DNA of 64,000 bases from Enoplosus armatus (taxonomy: Eukaryota > Chordata > Actinopteri > Centrarchiformes > Enoplosidae): contig NC_092184.1 of the NCBI RefSeq assembly GCF_043641665.1, forward strand, positions 18,139,108 to 18,203,107, read 5' to 3'. The notes beneath the pieces were generated by a model. It was not told where the DNA came from and ran no database searches. It was given only the letters and a program-made list of their open reading frames with translations. Each line of letters opens with the position of its first letter. Within the stretch, counting starts at the first letter, position 1. The position numbers and the translations under genes are program-made. Positions 13,144 through 26,700 of the stretch are shown here, one piece after another.

Positions 13144-15294
13144 GTGTGTGAATGGGAGAGAGAGAGAAACCTAAGTTTGTGCACTGTGTGAGTACATGAG
13201 TGTCTTGGGCCACATTCAGGTTTGTTCATTTAGTCCTGGCTTTTTATCCCCACTTCTCAGTTTCCTTTCTTCTTTGTTTTTCCTTTTTTTTCCTGAATGT
13301 GACATCATTACTCACTGCTTTAGCTGGAATGTGCTGTAACTCCGCCTCTCCCTCTCTTCTCCTCCTCATTGTTTGGCTGGAACTGCTGAAGAAAGTTGAT
13401 CTCTTCACTCCTGGCTCTTTTTCTTGTTTGTAAGTGGCTAGTATTCCCTTAACTTTTCTGTCAGACTACAACATCGCAAACCAGGTATTTTGTTTGCATT
13501 TGCAACTGTGTGTGCGTGTCTGTCTGGACTGACGTTCAAATAGAGGAGTGATTGAAAGGAACTGAAAACTTACAGGTAAGGTTGTGTGAGCTGTAGGATA
13601 GGGTAGTGAAAGTATGTTGTGTGTCTGCATCTGTGTGTTCTTGTAGGTTATCTCTGTAAAGAATGTGAGTGTGTGCTTTAATGAGGTCGACTGTAGGAAT
13701 GTTAGTCAATGGACTTTGGATCTCTGACAGTATGTGATCTCTGTGCAATTGGACAGACCCACATTTGAATGTGTTTGTGGGGCATAGTTTTGTCTTGAGA
13801 CTATACTGCTGCTGCACTGTAGCTCTGTGTTAGTGAGCACATTAGAGTTATTGTGTGTACGTTTGTCACTGGGGGTGGGCTGAGATACATTAACATGCAT
13901 ATTAATGTGTGTGTAGGCATGTTTCTGTGCCTTTTTTTTGCATTTTTGGTCTGTGTTGCTCTCTCTGTACTCTATGTATGTATGTGTGTGAGTGTGTCCA
14001 TATGTGTGTGTACTGTAGAGTAGATGATAGGCTCACCTCTGTCAATGGACATCTTTGTCTGTCTCCCTCCCTCACTCTACCCTTCCTGCTTTGTTTTCCC
14101 TCTCTCTTTGCCTTCTTCTTTCCTCTTTTGCACTAAGCAACCATTGATGCTTCATTAATTGGGTTCGTATTCTCTTACAGGAACAAAGTGTTCACATTTG
14201 TATTAGAAATTAGTTTGAGCCTGCAGAAAATCCCAAATTTCCCAGGGAATATCAACTTGTTTTTCTTTTTTGGAGGATGTATACAGCCAGCTATGAGCCT
14301 GTCTTCTGCCATGGAGTCTTATTATATTACACTGATATTTTAACCATGTGTTAGAGCCTTTTGATTGACATGTCAGAAATGCTTTGTTGTTTGGTGGTTT
14401 CCTTTATGTGTGTCTGTGAGAGAGGGAAGAAACCGAAGAGCACTGGGTGGAGCATAAAAAGATGTTTGACAGAGAAATGTGCAGAATGGCATTGAGTTAT
14501 TTAACACAGAGAGAAGTGTTGGCAGTTTGAGAGTGTGTGTGCCAAGTTTGAGTTAGGGACAGTTATCACAAGTAAGACTCGTTATCATGCATCTTGTTGC
14601 ATTTGTTTAAAAGAAGTTTCTATTTCTAAAGATTGTAAAACCCATTGACTGTTATGATCCCATGTTGGATTACACGTCCCATTTTTGTTATGAGGGTAAA
14701 AAGGTTGGCTACCAAGGACTGATCCAAGTCCTCTTGAGCTCGTTTGTTGAGTCTATGTTGACTGCGTGCTGGTGACAATCAGCATGTTATTGGTACTTAT
14801 TATAGCAAACAAACATAGCTGAGAGGCAGTAGTAAAAACTCTTTATAGGTTTGTTTTTGTGCTTTTATAGTTTTGGAAAGTGGTTGCCATGGAAGAACAG
14901 CTCCGTCTCTCATACCCCTTTCTTTCTATCATTCCCTGCTTTTGCTTATTCTTTTGTCTCATCTTTCTTCCCTTTTCCAACTGAGTCCTCTCATTTCCTC
15001 ATTCACACTGTAGGATTTTAGGTCATAAATCCTTTTCAATTGTACAGAGAGATGGGATCTGCTTTGTTGTTTATTTCCCGGTGCTTTTCTTTTCCTCCCT
15101 CTTTGTCTGTCTTTCTGTTTTTCCTCCATGTCATATTCACTTTTCTCTTCTCTTCCCCTTCATCTGTCTGGATTTTCACCTCCACCTCCTTCTCCATCTC
15201 CCTCCCTCTCTGTAAACTGTCCCTGGTGAGGTAATGATGGAACATATGTGGATAACTGCTCTTTCTCATCTGGATTTAATATATGGACGTACGT

Positions 15295-15364
<70 letters not shown>

Positions 15365-15737
15365 GTGGGTGTATCCTTTGGTTGGGCGTTCATTATATGC
15401 TAAAATGGACAAAGCAGAGTCGGCTGCATGTGTGCTGTACATAGGGGGTCTGAGTGTTATTATGTTGAGTTTGTAGCCAAGTACAATCAGTCTCTGATTA
15501 ATATACCTCACTGAAATACTTTAATCTTCCTTTCACAATATTTTTCTTTCTTCTGTGCCTCTCATCTCTTTCTTTTCCTCCAATTCTGTCCCATATAACT
15601 GCAGAGGCCAGATGGAGGCCTGTGATTTTAGACACACCCAGATAAAATATCTCTCTGTCTCTCTTTCTGTCTGTCTCTGTCTCTCTCTCTCTCTCTCTCG
15701 GGGGAAATTGGGTAAGATTCTTGAATTCCCTTCCCTT

Positions 15738-15793
<56 letters not shown>

Positions 15794-17659
15794 ACATTTC
15801 TCCCCATTTCATAGGCAGCAGATGTTGAAGGGCGTGAGGTCTTCAAACACTCACCCCAAACTCAAACAACACCCATTTCCTCATTGTACTTTGGTCTGAT
15901 TGGCTCACTTCTGTCGGTCAGAAAGCACATGGTTGGCTGTTACAGGACACTGACCTACATACAGTTTAGCTTTCACATGTACTGTATGTCCCCACATGGG
16001 ACAGAGGGCTTGTTTTGTTCAATTTTACTTGGACACATATCACGATATGGCTTGGCCTGTAGCATGGTGGCTAATGTTAGCCTGCAGGGATTGATCTGAA
16101 GTATTGACTTTTCTGGCTTGTAGCATCAGTCAGTGTAGGTAAACAAGATGGTCCGGTCCATGTGATAGTTAATGTGGATAAAATTGGAGTCAATTGGGCA
16201 GCCATTTTCTCTCATAGCCACTGTGACGTAGAGCAGACTAAAGCCATGTTTTTATTTTTAGTGTACAATTTTCACAAATACGAGGCTGTGTTAAATCTTT
16301 CTGATATGAATCCACAGTGAAAAGGAGTTTGCAGGAAAGTGAATTCAATGTCAAACAGAAGCACACACAGAGAGCGGAAGAATGCAGGAGACATACAGTA
16401 AATTCTTTCCCAGGCAAAGGAAAATAGAGTGTGCTGCCAAATCCAAGCAGAAAAAGGCGAAGATACAAAATGTGGATCACATCCACTCCAGGGATCTAGC
16501 ACATGCTTTCCCATTGATCCAGTTTTCCAAGATGGTGCTGTCAACATACTGGCACTCGTGTACTTTTCCTACTGTTCTTTCGTGCTGTAGGTATTCAGAC
16601 TCTGAATTAAATCTTTTGAACCCTCTCACCTCTTTCTTTTTACTGTTCCCCGCTAATCTAGTCGGACTCGTTTTGCTCCGTCAACAATGATCACAGATGT
16701 ATCTACTCCTATTCCAACGTTTTAAAAGGGAAGACTGACTTTTTTCCCCCTTTTTTCTTCCTTTCTGCTACAACTTAATGTGATCAGCTGTATTGAAACA
16801 CAAGACAAGCATTTACAGAGTCAGTTGAAGCAAACAGACAGCTGGCCTTTTACATGTACCTGCCAAAATAAAGCTGTTTTTTCCCCCAGCTATGTTTATA
16901 AATACTGTCTAATATCTCATGTAAGTCAAAGTTTAATGATTCTAACTAAATTATTGAAAGAAGGCAAAAAGGCAATTGTTAATATTAGAAATATTACATC
17001 AAGTTAGGGTTATTTCAGTATCTATCTTCAAACGGCTGTTTAATAATGTATTCACTTGCTGTCTGTTCCTTGCCTTGATAATGCTAACATTACTCTTTAT
17101 ATCCTCCTTTAGGTTGTTTGGCACGATACTTCCCCTTTTCATAGTTCACTGGCCTTTTCAGCCATAAAATGTATAGTCAAGTGTACCTGAAAATGGCACC
17201 TGTATCATTTGCTTCAAAAACTATGGCAGACTATTGTAGCCACTGATAAATGTAGAATGCATCTTGAAATAACATTACCAAGCCCTGTATACCAGCGCTG
17301 TGGAGGCACTCATGTGATCCATATGATGAGACTGTTGGAGTGTTCACTTTGTGCATGTGGATGTGTTCCACTCCAAATGGATGACTACAAGCTTTTTGTT
17401 CTGATGTCTTCAATGGTGTGTGAAACGGAGAAATGCAGTTTGTGTGTATGTGTGTGTGTGTGTGTAGGGGTCTCTTGTGCAATTTTAATCTTTGTTAATT
17501 GGTTTGTTTGTCTGTATGTGTGTATAGAGGCTCAACAGTGCTTAAATAGAGGAGGGGCTCTGTCTGTGTGTGTGACAGAGTGCTGTGGAATTTCTCAATC
17601 AGATCCAAAAGAGCTTATTGGTTTTAACACAAGACAGACTTGTGTGTGTCTCTGTGTGT

Positions 17660-17734
<75 letters not shown>

Positions 17735-20700
17735 TAATTGCATGAGTCTGAGTTGAGTTCCTCAGCTGTAAAAACACTGCATCCTCCTCTCAGTCATAAC
17801 ATCTTTTCTATTCCGCGTCCCCCTCCTTCCTCTTTCTGTACATTTTTGTTTACAGTACTTTAAAGCTACAGTCTAAAGACAACACTGTAGTTTCATCCTT
17901 GGGGGTGTTGCTGGGTACAGAAATCTGTATTTATTTGCCATCATCTGGTTTAAAATCCACTTCAGTGACTAAAACACTGTTTTTGTGAGTGTGGGATGAT
18001 TTTGACGCGAGTTTCTGTTCTGTTTTCATCTTTCAACAAATTACTGTTTCTGTTTTTCCAAAGGTGTATGTAAGATTTTTTTTATTTCACACCAAATGTG
18101 GGTGCAAATAATTGTGCAGCCCTAAACAAAGACTAGCAAAAGTCTCTCATACCAGGTGGCGTTACCATAAAGCAAAAAGTATATCTGGACTTACAGACTA
18201 ATCACTATAAAATGGCTCCAGGTTGCTTTGTTATTAAATGTGCATACAGTGGATTTAGAGAGCGCTCAACAATTGGCACAAAACATAAAATACTTGAGAA
18301 CACCATGTTGGTAGTTTTATCATAATAATAACCTCCACGGGACCTATAAATCCCCAAATAATTACTTGAGGGTTTTTTTTGACAGTACAGTATACTTGTT
18401 TTTCAACAATAGCAGAGAAGATACAGCATTAAAGTTCCACTTGGTAACGGCATAGCAGTGCTAACAGGTACTGGCCCAAGTGAAGCAACCAGAAAGCTCA
18501 TTATACTGTTGGTGGTTCTGGATCAGCTGAGGGCCTGTTGCAGGTTTGAAAGCCTGCCTACTCAGATGCACTGAGTTTGACCTCAACCGTTTCCTTCGAA
18601 ACAAAGCTGACAGAGGATCACATGACATGATAAAAGCCAGGTCAGCAGCTGCAGGACCATAGTACAAAAGTCATCACTTTATCAGTTTAGTATCATTCTC
18701 TTTTTTTCTTTCTCTCTCTTTATTTTTCCCTGCCAACCAGACTGAGGTTTAAAAGTATTACAATAGTTTTACAAATACTATTGAAATAGTATTCTTATAC
18801 CAGATTGCTGGTTGGCTGTATTAGGCCAGTTCAGATTTTGTCATTCTAGTCAATAACAAAAAAGCTTGCTAATTTGACTTGCTGTGGTCATTTGGTTTGA
18901 TTTTCACCGCACCCAAATGGAGTCTGATAGCAGATTTCTGTACACTAAAAATGCTGGAGGCCATTGTTTATGGCAAAAGCAACACATCATTGTCTCCATC
19001 TGTTATTTTTGTACATGAGCATTTTCTTTCTGTTTGATTTTCCCTTCCTCTCTTTCCTTCTCCCTAGGCTCTATGTATAAATGTACAGTGCAGTGATGTG
19101 CTGGAGACATTAAGCCTGATTTTCTGCGGTGCAGATGTGAATTGTTCAACTGGTATGGCAAGTTGGCCCTCTCCTCTCTCCCTGGCCAACGCACACGCAC
19201 AACCCTTACAAGCTGAGTTACTAAGCCACAATCTCAACACAGGTATAGTTTTAACTGTGCATGTGCGCGGTCACATCAGAGCACCTTTGATTTTAATGAT
19301 GCTTATGTAAGGGTTCTGCATGGAGTTGTTAATAAACAAACTATCTGGATTGTATCCATTTCCTCTTATCATAAAGATCCAAAATTAAAAAAAAGCTAGT
19401 AAGGTATTATATTGTACATTGTGATGAATGAAGTATATATATAAAATAATAGTTTGCAAAATGATATTTGCTATATATGTGCTGTAAGCCTGATAGTGTC
19501 TCGCTATGTGACAATAATACAGTTAAAATTGAAATGAAGACATATTTTTAATTCTTTGTTCGATGTGCCACACACTCCTGTCATACCCTGGAGTGTTTTG
19601 GCTGCTTTCCACTTAACTTTACCAGATGAGCTTCTCTCATTTCAGGTAGACTCACAGTAGATGACAGCCTGGATAGTAGCTTTTCCACAAGAAGAGTATT
19701 TAACTCTTGTGTTTGTTTGTTCGTTCTCCTGCAGAGCTACCACGATCAGAGGTGGGCGGGGCCATGCAGACGATACATTACTCAGCACCACCTTGTGTGT
19801 CTCACAATGGCTTCCTGTTCAAGACTGCATCCATGGCTCGAGCTATCACAGAGCGCAAGGCCAGAGAGGGTATACACGGACGCCATGCAACACTAACACT
19901 TGCATACACTCACTACACTACATACAATACAGAACACTAATAATGAATGCATTGTGTATTTTTAAAGCCATTTTCTAAACAAAGTCATGTAGTACTTAAA
20001 AAATTGGCTTCACAATTAGCGACACAATACAGTAAACAAAACCACAGTGTCTATAGATGCCATTTGTTTTATTATGCTGCTGCTTGATATTATGCTTGGT
20101 AAATATAGATTTGTTCCTCCATGTAGAGTTCAGTCGTCGCTGGTGCACGCTGAATGATGGCACCTTCAGCTACTACGAGAGTGACAAGAACTCTAACCCT
20201 AACGGAGCTCTGAAGGCTTCAGAGATAGTCTGTTTGGCTGTCGACACCCCTGAGAAACACGGGTATAAACACACACAAACTGATCTTTTTGACACAAAAT
20301 GACTCCTTTCCCTCCTGTTTTTTATATCGCCCTCTGTCTCACTTCCTCCAAACGTCTCTTTCTAACCCTCAGGTATGACCATACCTTTGAACTCTACTCA
20401 GAGTCAGAGCGTCTCTATTTGTTTGGCACTGATGACCCAGACAGCCACAAGGAATGGGTCAAGTCTATTGCCAAGGTAACCACCAAATACACATTGGGGT
20501 CTAGAAACACCAATCCTCCTACTTTCTCATCAGGTAGAGCCTTACAGGGGGAGGATTTGAGGTAGTAATTGTTCATTTTATTGTAGTGAAATTGGAGAGC
20601 TCTGATAAGGGGAAGGTTTGCAGTTCCAGCTATGCTGAGGAGGGAAATGCTGCCTTGTTGTCAGGACAGCTAACTAATGCTGACTTGTTTCCTGTGTCAC

Positions 20701-23700
20701 TTATTTTCCTTCAGAGCAGCACTCCTGTGAAATGGAGCAGTTAGTTTGAATGTGTGTGGACTCAACATCTTTAATCTAAAAACAATTGGATGTGTCAGAG
20801 TTATGCTCAAGGTCATGAAGAAACCGCATAGACGATGCTGGCTGAATAAAGAAAAAAATTGCAGCTATTGGCTGTTTTTGTCTAACATGAATCTCAACAT
20901 TGTAGATCCATAGCACATCCGTAGCTCCTGCATGCCTCAAATTTGTACCACTCACTCCATGTTTCTAGCAATCCCGCTAGCAGTGAAGTACTGCATGGGA
21001 GCTTTGACCTTTCTTCTAACAATTTAATTAGCATTGGTTTTCGCAGAGGGTTTCAGTAATGACGAAAGTGGTTAAATAATCATCAGAAGAGAAGGGAAAC
21101 AGTGATTAATGTGCAATGTATTACAAAGCCTCAATGTCCACCTTTTATCTATAGAGCTTTATCCCAGCCTCTGCAGAGCCTCTACTGAGGTTGGGTTTTG
21201 AGCGGATTGGGCGGCTGAAGTGTAAAGATGGCTTGAACCTACAAACATCCAAGGTTGGGTGGTTTGCTCTGGTGGGTTCCACACTTCACGCCTACCTCGC
21301 AGACAGCCAGGGAGAGGAGATCCACCTCCGCAAACTGAATGAACTCTGTGAGTACATTTCATACTGAAATACAGTAGTTTGACAGACATACTGTGAGGTT
21401 TATTCTGTTTAAAAGCATGGCCATCTGGAATAATATGATTACTATATGTTTATGTTTTGCAGCAATTCAACAAGACAATGAGGTGCTGGTGCTGGTGGAG
21501 AGAGGCAGGTGAGACTGGAGATTAATTGCAGATTGTTTATTACAATGGAAGGAAAACTGAATGTTTGACATGTGTGTTTGACATCGCAACCTGTCCCACA
21601 GTGTTAAGCCTCTTTAAACAGCGTACAGTCATTAGTATAATAATGTGTCTCTTTATTGTAAATCATTTTTGGTCTTTTTCATTTTTTCCCTTACTCCCAT
21701 GCTCTTTTTCCATCTCTTGTTGAATGTTATTGTCCCTTTTTATTTCTCTCTGTATTTAGAACTCTGTACATAGAGGGAGAGAGGAAGTTGGATTTTGCTG
21801 GCTGGTGTGGGGCCATCCAGGCGGCAGCAGGGAGTGGAGGAGACACACTGAGCCAGCAGCAGCTGACAGAGACAGACATCCCTGTCATAGTGCACAGCTG
21901 CATCGGCTACATCACACAGTGCGGTGAGAGACGTGCACAGACAGTGACACAAATGCATTTAAAAGAGGCGCAGCATTTCTTCCCTTCACGCCCTGTGTGT
22001 GACATACTCAGGCACACACACACATATACATGCATAAAGTCATACGTGCCTGTATTCACATCACTGTACACAGTCTGTACAGTCTTTCTCCACGTTACCG
22101 TGTGTGCACACTCGGCGTATTCTGTGTGTCCTCAAGTGACTATGATAGCAGGAGTTCTGGCTCTGTGAGAGACCAACAACAAAACAACTCTGTTCCACCT
22201 CCATTTCTCTCCTCGCTGCCTCTTTGCTGCTCTCCCTCTCTTTTATATCGTCTTCATCCCTCACACCTCGTTCTTTGTCTCCTTCCCACCTCCACCAGCT
22301 GACCTGACTTCTTTCACTCTTTCACTCCTAGCTTTCTCTCTCCTTTCTGTCAACCCCTGTTCTCTCCCTTTGATCTCCCCCTGCCTTTTCCTCCTCTCAT
22401 TCCCACATTTCCCCTCCATTTACTGTATGCACTTTCCAAGTGTGTACAGGGCTGTGTGTATGTGTATGTGTGTGTGGGAGGCTTCATTATTCTGATATCC
22501 TCTGCTTTCCTGTCGTGAATGTTAATCCCCTTGGTCAGCTTTCCGGGAAACCAGGACAGAACTGTCGCTGCCTTCATGTACTGGTAGTGGGCATTTAGCA
22601 TGACACAACATCTGATGTAATCATCCTTTTATGTTGTGAAAAAATAAAGTGACTTCTTTTGGACTTCTGATGTTTGGAGCCATACAAGGAACTGCAGGCC
22701 CTTGACCTGGAATTTCTGGTCCCGACAAGTGATTAAAGTCTGTCATAAGGAAACTATATTGTAATCGGATCTCACTTGAGAAGTTTGACTCATGGCTCAA
22801 TGCTACCAAAAGCAGCTAACAGAAGAGCGGAACAAAAGAAAGCAAACAAGAGTGGGGTTTTTTAATGATCAGAAGCCCTCTAGTGGACACAACTTGCACT
22901 CAAGTCATTTGAGCAGTGTTTCACACCCAGGACACTTTAATTTGATCTGATGATTGATTACACATTCATCATTGATTTGAGTTTTGCCCTATTGCATAAA
23001 ACAATCTATAAGAACACAATAATAGGATTTGACAAATACCCAAAATTGAATAGCCACATATTTTGGCCTTATAACCAATCTGTAATGTTGCATCAATGTG
23101 GAATATTGATCTCCTTAAAACCCCATCTCCATAATTTCCCCTTTTCCCAGGACGACTTCTAGAAATTAAGTCCAGTTTTTAGCTGGAACACCCTTGTATT
23201 TTACACTACAATGGATTGTTTAAAGGTCCCATATTATGCTCATTTCAGGTCTATATGTTTATTCTGGGATTCCACTAGGGGAGCTTTGCATGATTCACAG
23301 TTCAGAAAAGTCCTCATTTATCTTCTACTGGCCCTTTATGCAGCCCCCCAGTTCACCCTCTGTCTGAAACAAGCCGTTTTAGACATACTGAACAACCTCC
23401 AAAAACAATTGTGCTACAGTATGTCCTTTCTTAGAGTACACAGCCTGTGTTTGTAACATTATGTTGTCTGTGTATACTTAATGTGTTTTTTTTTTCTAGG
23501 CTTGACGTCTGAGGGTATCTATCGTAAGAGCGGTGTGAACTCCCGCGTGGCAGCGCTGTGCGAGAGATTCCGTCGTGACGCTCGCAGTCTTCGCCTGAGG
23601 GAAGGAGAGCACCAGGTGGACGACGTCTCCAACACACTCAAACGCTTCTTCAGGGAGTTAGAGGAGGGACTGTTCACATCAGAGGATGCCAGCACCTGGC

Positions 23701-26700
23701 TCAGTACTGCTGGTAGGATTCACAAGACTGTTGTTGTGCTCTGAGGATGGGTCAGTTCACCACAAGTCACATTTTTCCACTTACACCGAGTGGTATCCAG
23801 ACATGCTAATTGTTTTATATTTGTTTTATGATATTTGGAGATACTCTGTCACCCCAACACAATGCAGGTGACTAAACTGGAAATTGTCCTGGTTTTTCAG
23901 GATGATCCACAGACCTTGCTGTGGACAGTTGTAACAGTGTTGGGACTAAGAAGTAGTCCCAACAGACTGATATCTCAAAACTTTTAAGGGCATTTAAAGG
24001 GGAGGAAAGTTGTGTTTTTACATCAAGAAAGTTTGGATCAAACTCCAGTGTTTACTATTGAAACTATATAATACTAAATGCTGTGTCTTGATGCAGAACT
24101 CCTACAAACTGCTTACCATTTTCAACATACAGCTGAACTTGTTTGTCAGTTCACAAGCAGATATGACCTTTGTTTCAGAGCATTACAGTAAATCTTTATC
24201 AGGAGCTTGTCATTTTTAAACTTGGCTTTCAATCTCACTTTCTGTTGCTGTCTGTTGTTCTCTACATTTTTATATCTCAACCCACTTTTCACTGATAATT
24301 TATTTTCCATCTCTCTCTTCCTCCCTTTTGTTTTCTTCTTTCTTTTGTTATCTTTCCTTCTCACACTTCCTGACACTCTCTTTGATACTGATTCTCTTTA
24401 TATTTCCTCTGTATTCATAATTTTCTCCTCTCCTCCCCCCCTCTCTGTCTCTTTCTCCAGCCATTCAGGATGAAAGTATGAAAATCTCTCAGTACCAGCT
24501 GCTGTTCAACAGACTGCCTCGTGTCAACAAGGCTACACTACAAGCCCTTATCAACCACCTCTATTGGTGAGAGACATACACTCTCACACACTGAAATCCT
24601 CTTGTATCTGTGTGTGTGTTTGTTTATGCCCATGTGTTGTTTCCCTGCATATGTTTTAGCGTGCAGCGTTTTTCTGAGTTGAACCAGATGAACCTCCATA
24701 ACCTGGCCATAGTGTTTGGTCCCACACTGTTCCAGACCGACGGGAAGGACTACACTGCTGGCCGTGCCATAGAGGACCTCATACAGCACTACACACTCAT
24801 CTTTGAGGTCAGACTCACTGCTCGCTGTCAGACAGGGCGGTGATAGGATGGCAAAACATTTTGCTCTCGAGGCTGATTCATTTTTCTTAAGCGGTGACAT
24901 CAGGAAATGGCAAACACAAGGCTGAGTGCACAGCTATAAGAGGTTGAGATGTCAAAGAACATGGCATCTAATATTGGCTGCAAGATCAAGCTCCAAAAAG
25001 ACAGAAAACAGATTCCAGTCACTGCTATTTTATTTCCAGTAGCATTTAAATGTGCGTCATTTTCATCTTATGAATGTAAAGTGATCTTAACATTTTTTAA
25101 ATTGTGTGGTGATAAGATTATGTTCTTATGGCCCTTTTTGTTTGTTTTCATAAAATTCATTAGAGAGTGAGGAAATGAATAATGTAGGGATTACCTCTCA
25201 TGAGCTCTCTTGAAAGACAACCACCCAACTACAGAAAGCCTTATCTCAGCTGGATTGTTTTGTTTGATGAGATTAAAATGCAGTGTCATGCTAGTGGCAT
25301 TAGCTCAAACATAATCAACAATGAATCCTTTCCTGCTGGTTTAGCAGCAACAATGAGTAAATAAAGAGGTTTGAAAACGCCGATGGGGATTTGTGCTAGA
25401 GATCTAAAGACTGTCATGATGCTGTAATTAAAGTATTATGTCAGTTGATGATTAATTCATTGTTTGTATGTCAGTGAATTAATGTGTGTGTACTTGTTTG
25501 CAGGTGGATGAGCAGCAGCTAAAGAAGCAGCTAGAAGAGATCACTGTTATCATCCAAGTGCGAGAGAAACTCAACACAAAGTTTCCTGTGAGTCACACAA
25601 AACACTGCAGTTATCTTATTTATATTAAACAAAACGTTTCAATGACCTAACCTGCCCCTTTTGTAGATATTTTACATAACAATGTGGTTTATGTTCTTTA
25701 TGCCTCACATGATCGGTTGCATTCAACACTATATGCTGGTGTTGTGTGCACGCTTATATACATGCACATGTAGTCGGGCATCTATGCATGCTGTTATTTG
25801 TTATCCAAATGCTGTTATCTTTCTGTCTGACCTTTTCTCTGTTTGCGTGTTTGTGTGAACCGGACACTGCAGAGTACTGAACCTGGAGGGCACTTCATCT
25901 GTACAGTGTACCTGGAGGAAAAGAAGGACACAGCAGAGCAACATGTCAAGGTGCCCTGGACTTCATCAAATGACACAATAATACTTAACATTTGACATTT
26001 TGGCGCCCATTTCTTCTCTGGTGTGGCGTATAATAGGTGCCACAGGGAAAAACAACTGGCTCTATTAGTTTGCAGCCACACTTTCACCCTCTGGAGTAAC
26101 TGTGTGTGTTACTTCCTCCCTCAGATCCCTGGTTCTATGACAGCAGCAGAGCTGACCTGTGAGGTTCTGGACCGGCGTAACATCCCGGTTAAAGTCAAAG
26201 AGTACTGGAGCTGCTGGGAGGTCAGCGACAAGGAAGAAATGGGTAAGACAGATGGGAGGACAGAGGGAGAAGGGGCAATAGTTGACACACCTAACTTTTT
26301 TAAGTTTTTAATTTTGATGTAGATTTTATGGCTATAAATATGTCTTAATTATCCACCATCTTCTTTTTAAATCTACCTTTCGTCCTCAGAGTACAGGCTC
26401 TATTTATATCTCCTGTGGTTTGGAAAGCAACATGGGTTCACATGTAAAATTAACATGAAAGATGACAAGGCCCACAGCGAAACAAAAACAATGACTCAAA
26501 GCTTGTGAAGTGCTCTCCACTCAACCTGCAGCCTGACCTACCCAAAGTGACGCACAAGCTCCAGAGGCAAAAAGATAATTCTCAGCAATGCGACTGGGTG
26601 TCGTGGTTTGTTTTGAACCCGGTATGTGGGCCATCTGGTTCCCCACCGGGAATCCTGCAGGTGGCTTATCAAATGCCAGTAACACTCAACAGATTTGGCA

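Larger units (their letters stand above)
11413..19067 (+). other. arap1: Large arap1 intron, 7.65 kb, microsatellite-rich
   Basis: No exon, RNA gene or intact transposon was recognised here. The ORFs inside are short or made of GT/CA repeats. It holds long (TG)n tracts at 12596-12632, 13064-13141, 15743-15790 and 17663-17733, and an (AC)n(AT)n block at 15295-15361. It splits the ArfGAP from the ankyrin-like exons. Confidence 0.75.

Noticed and set aside
17209..17745. 178-codon ORF in the large arap1 intron
   Set aside because: The second half is a Cys-Val repeat from a (TG)n tract. Not a gene.
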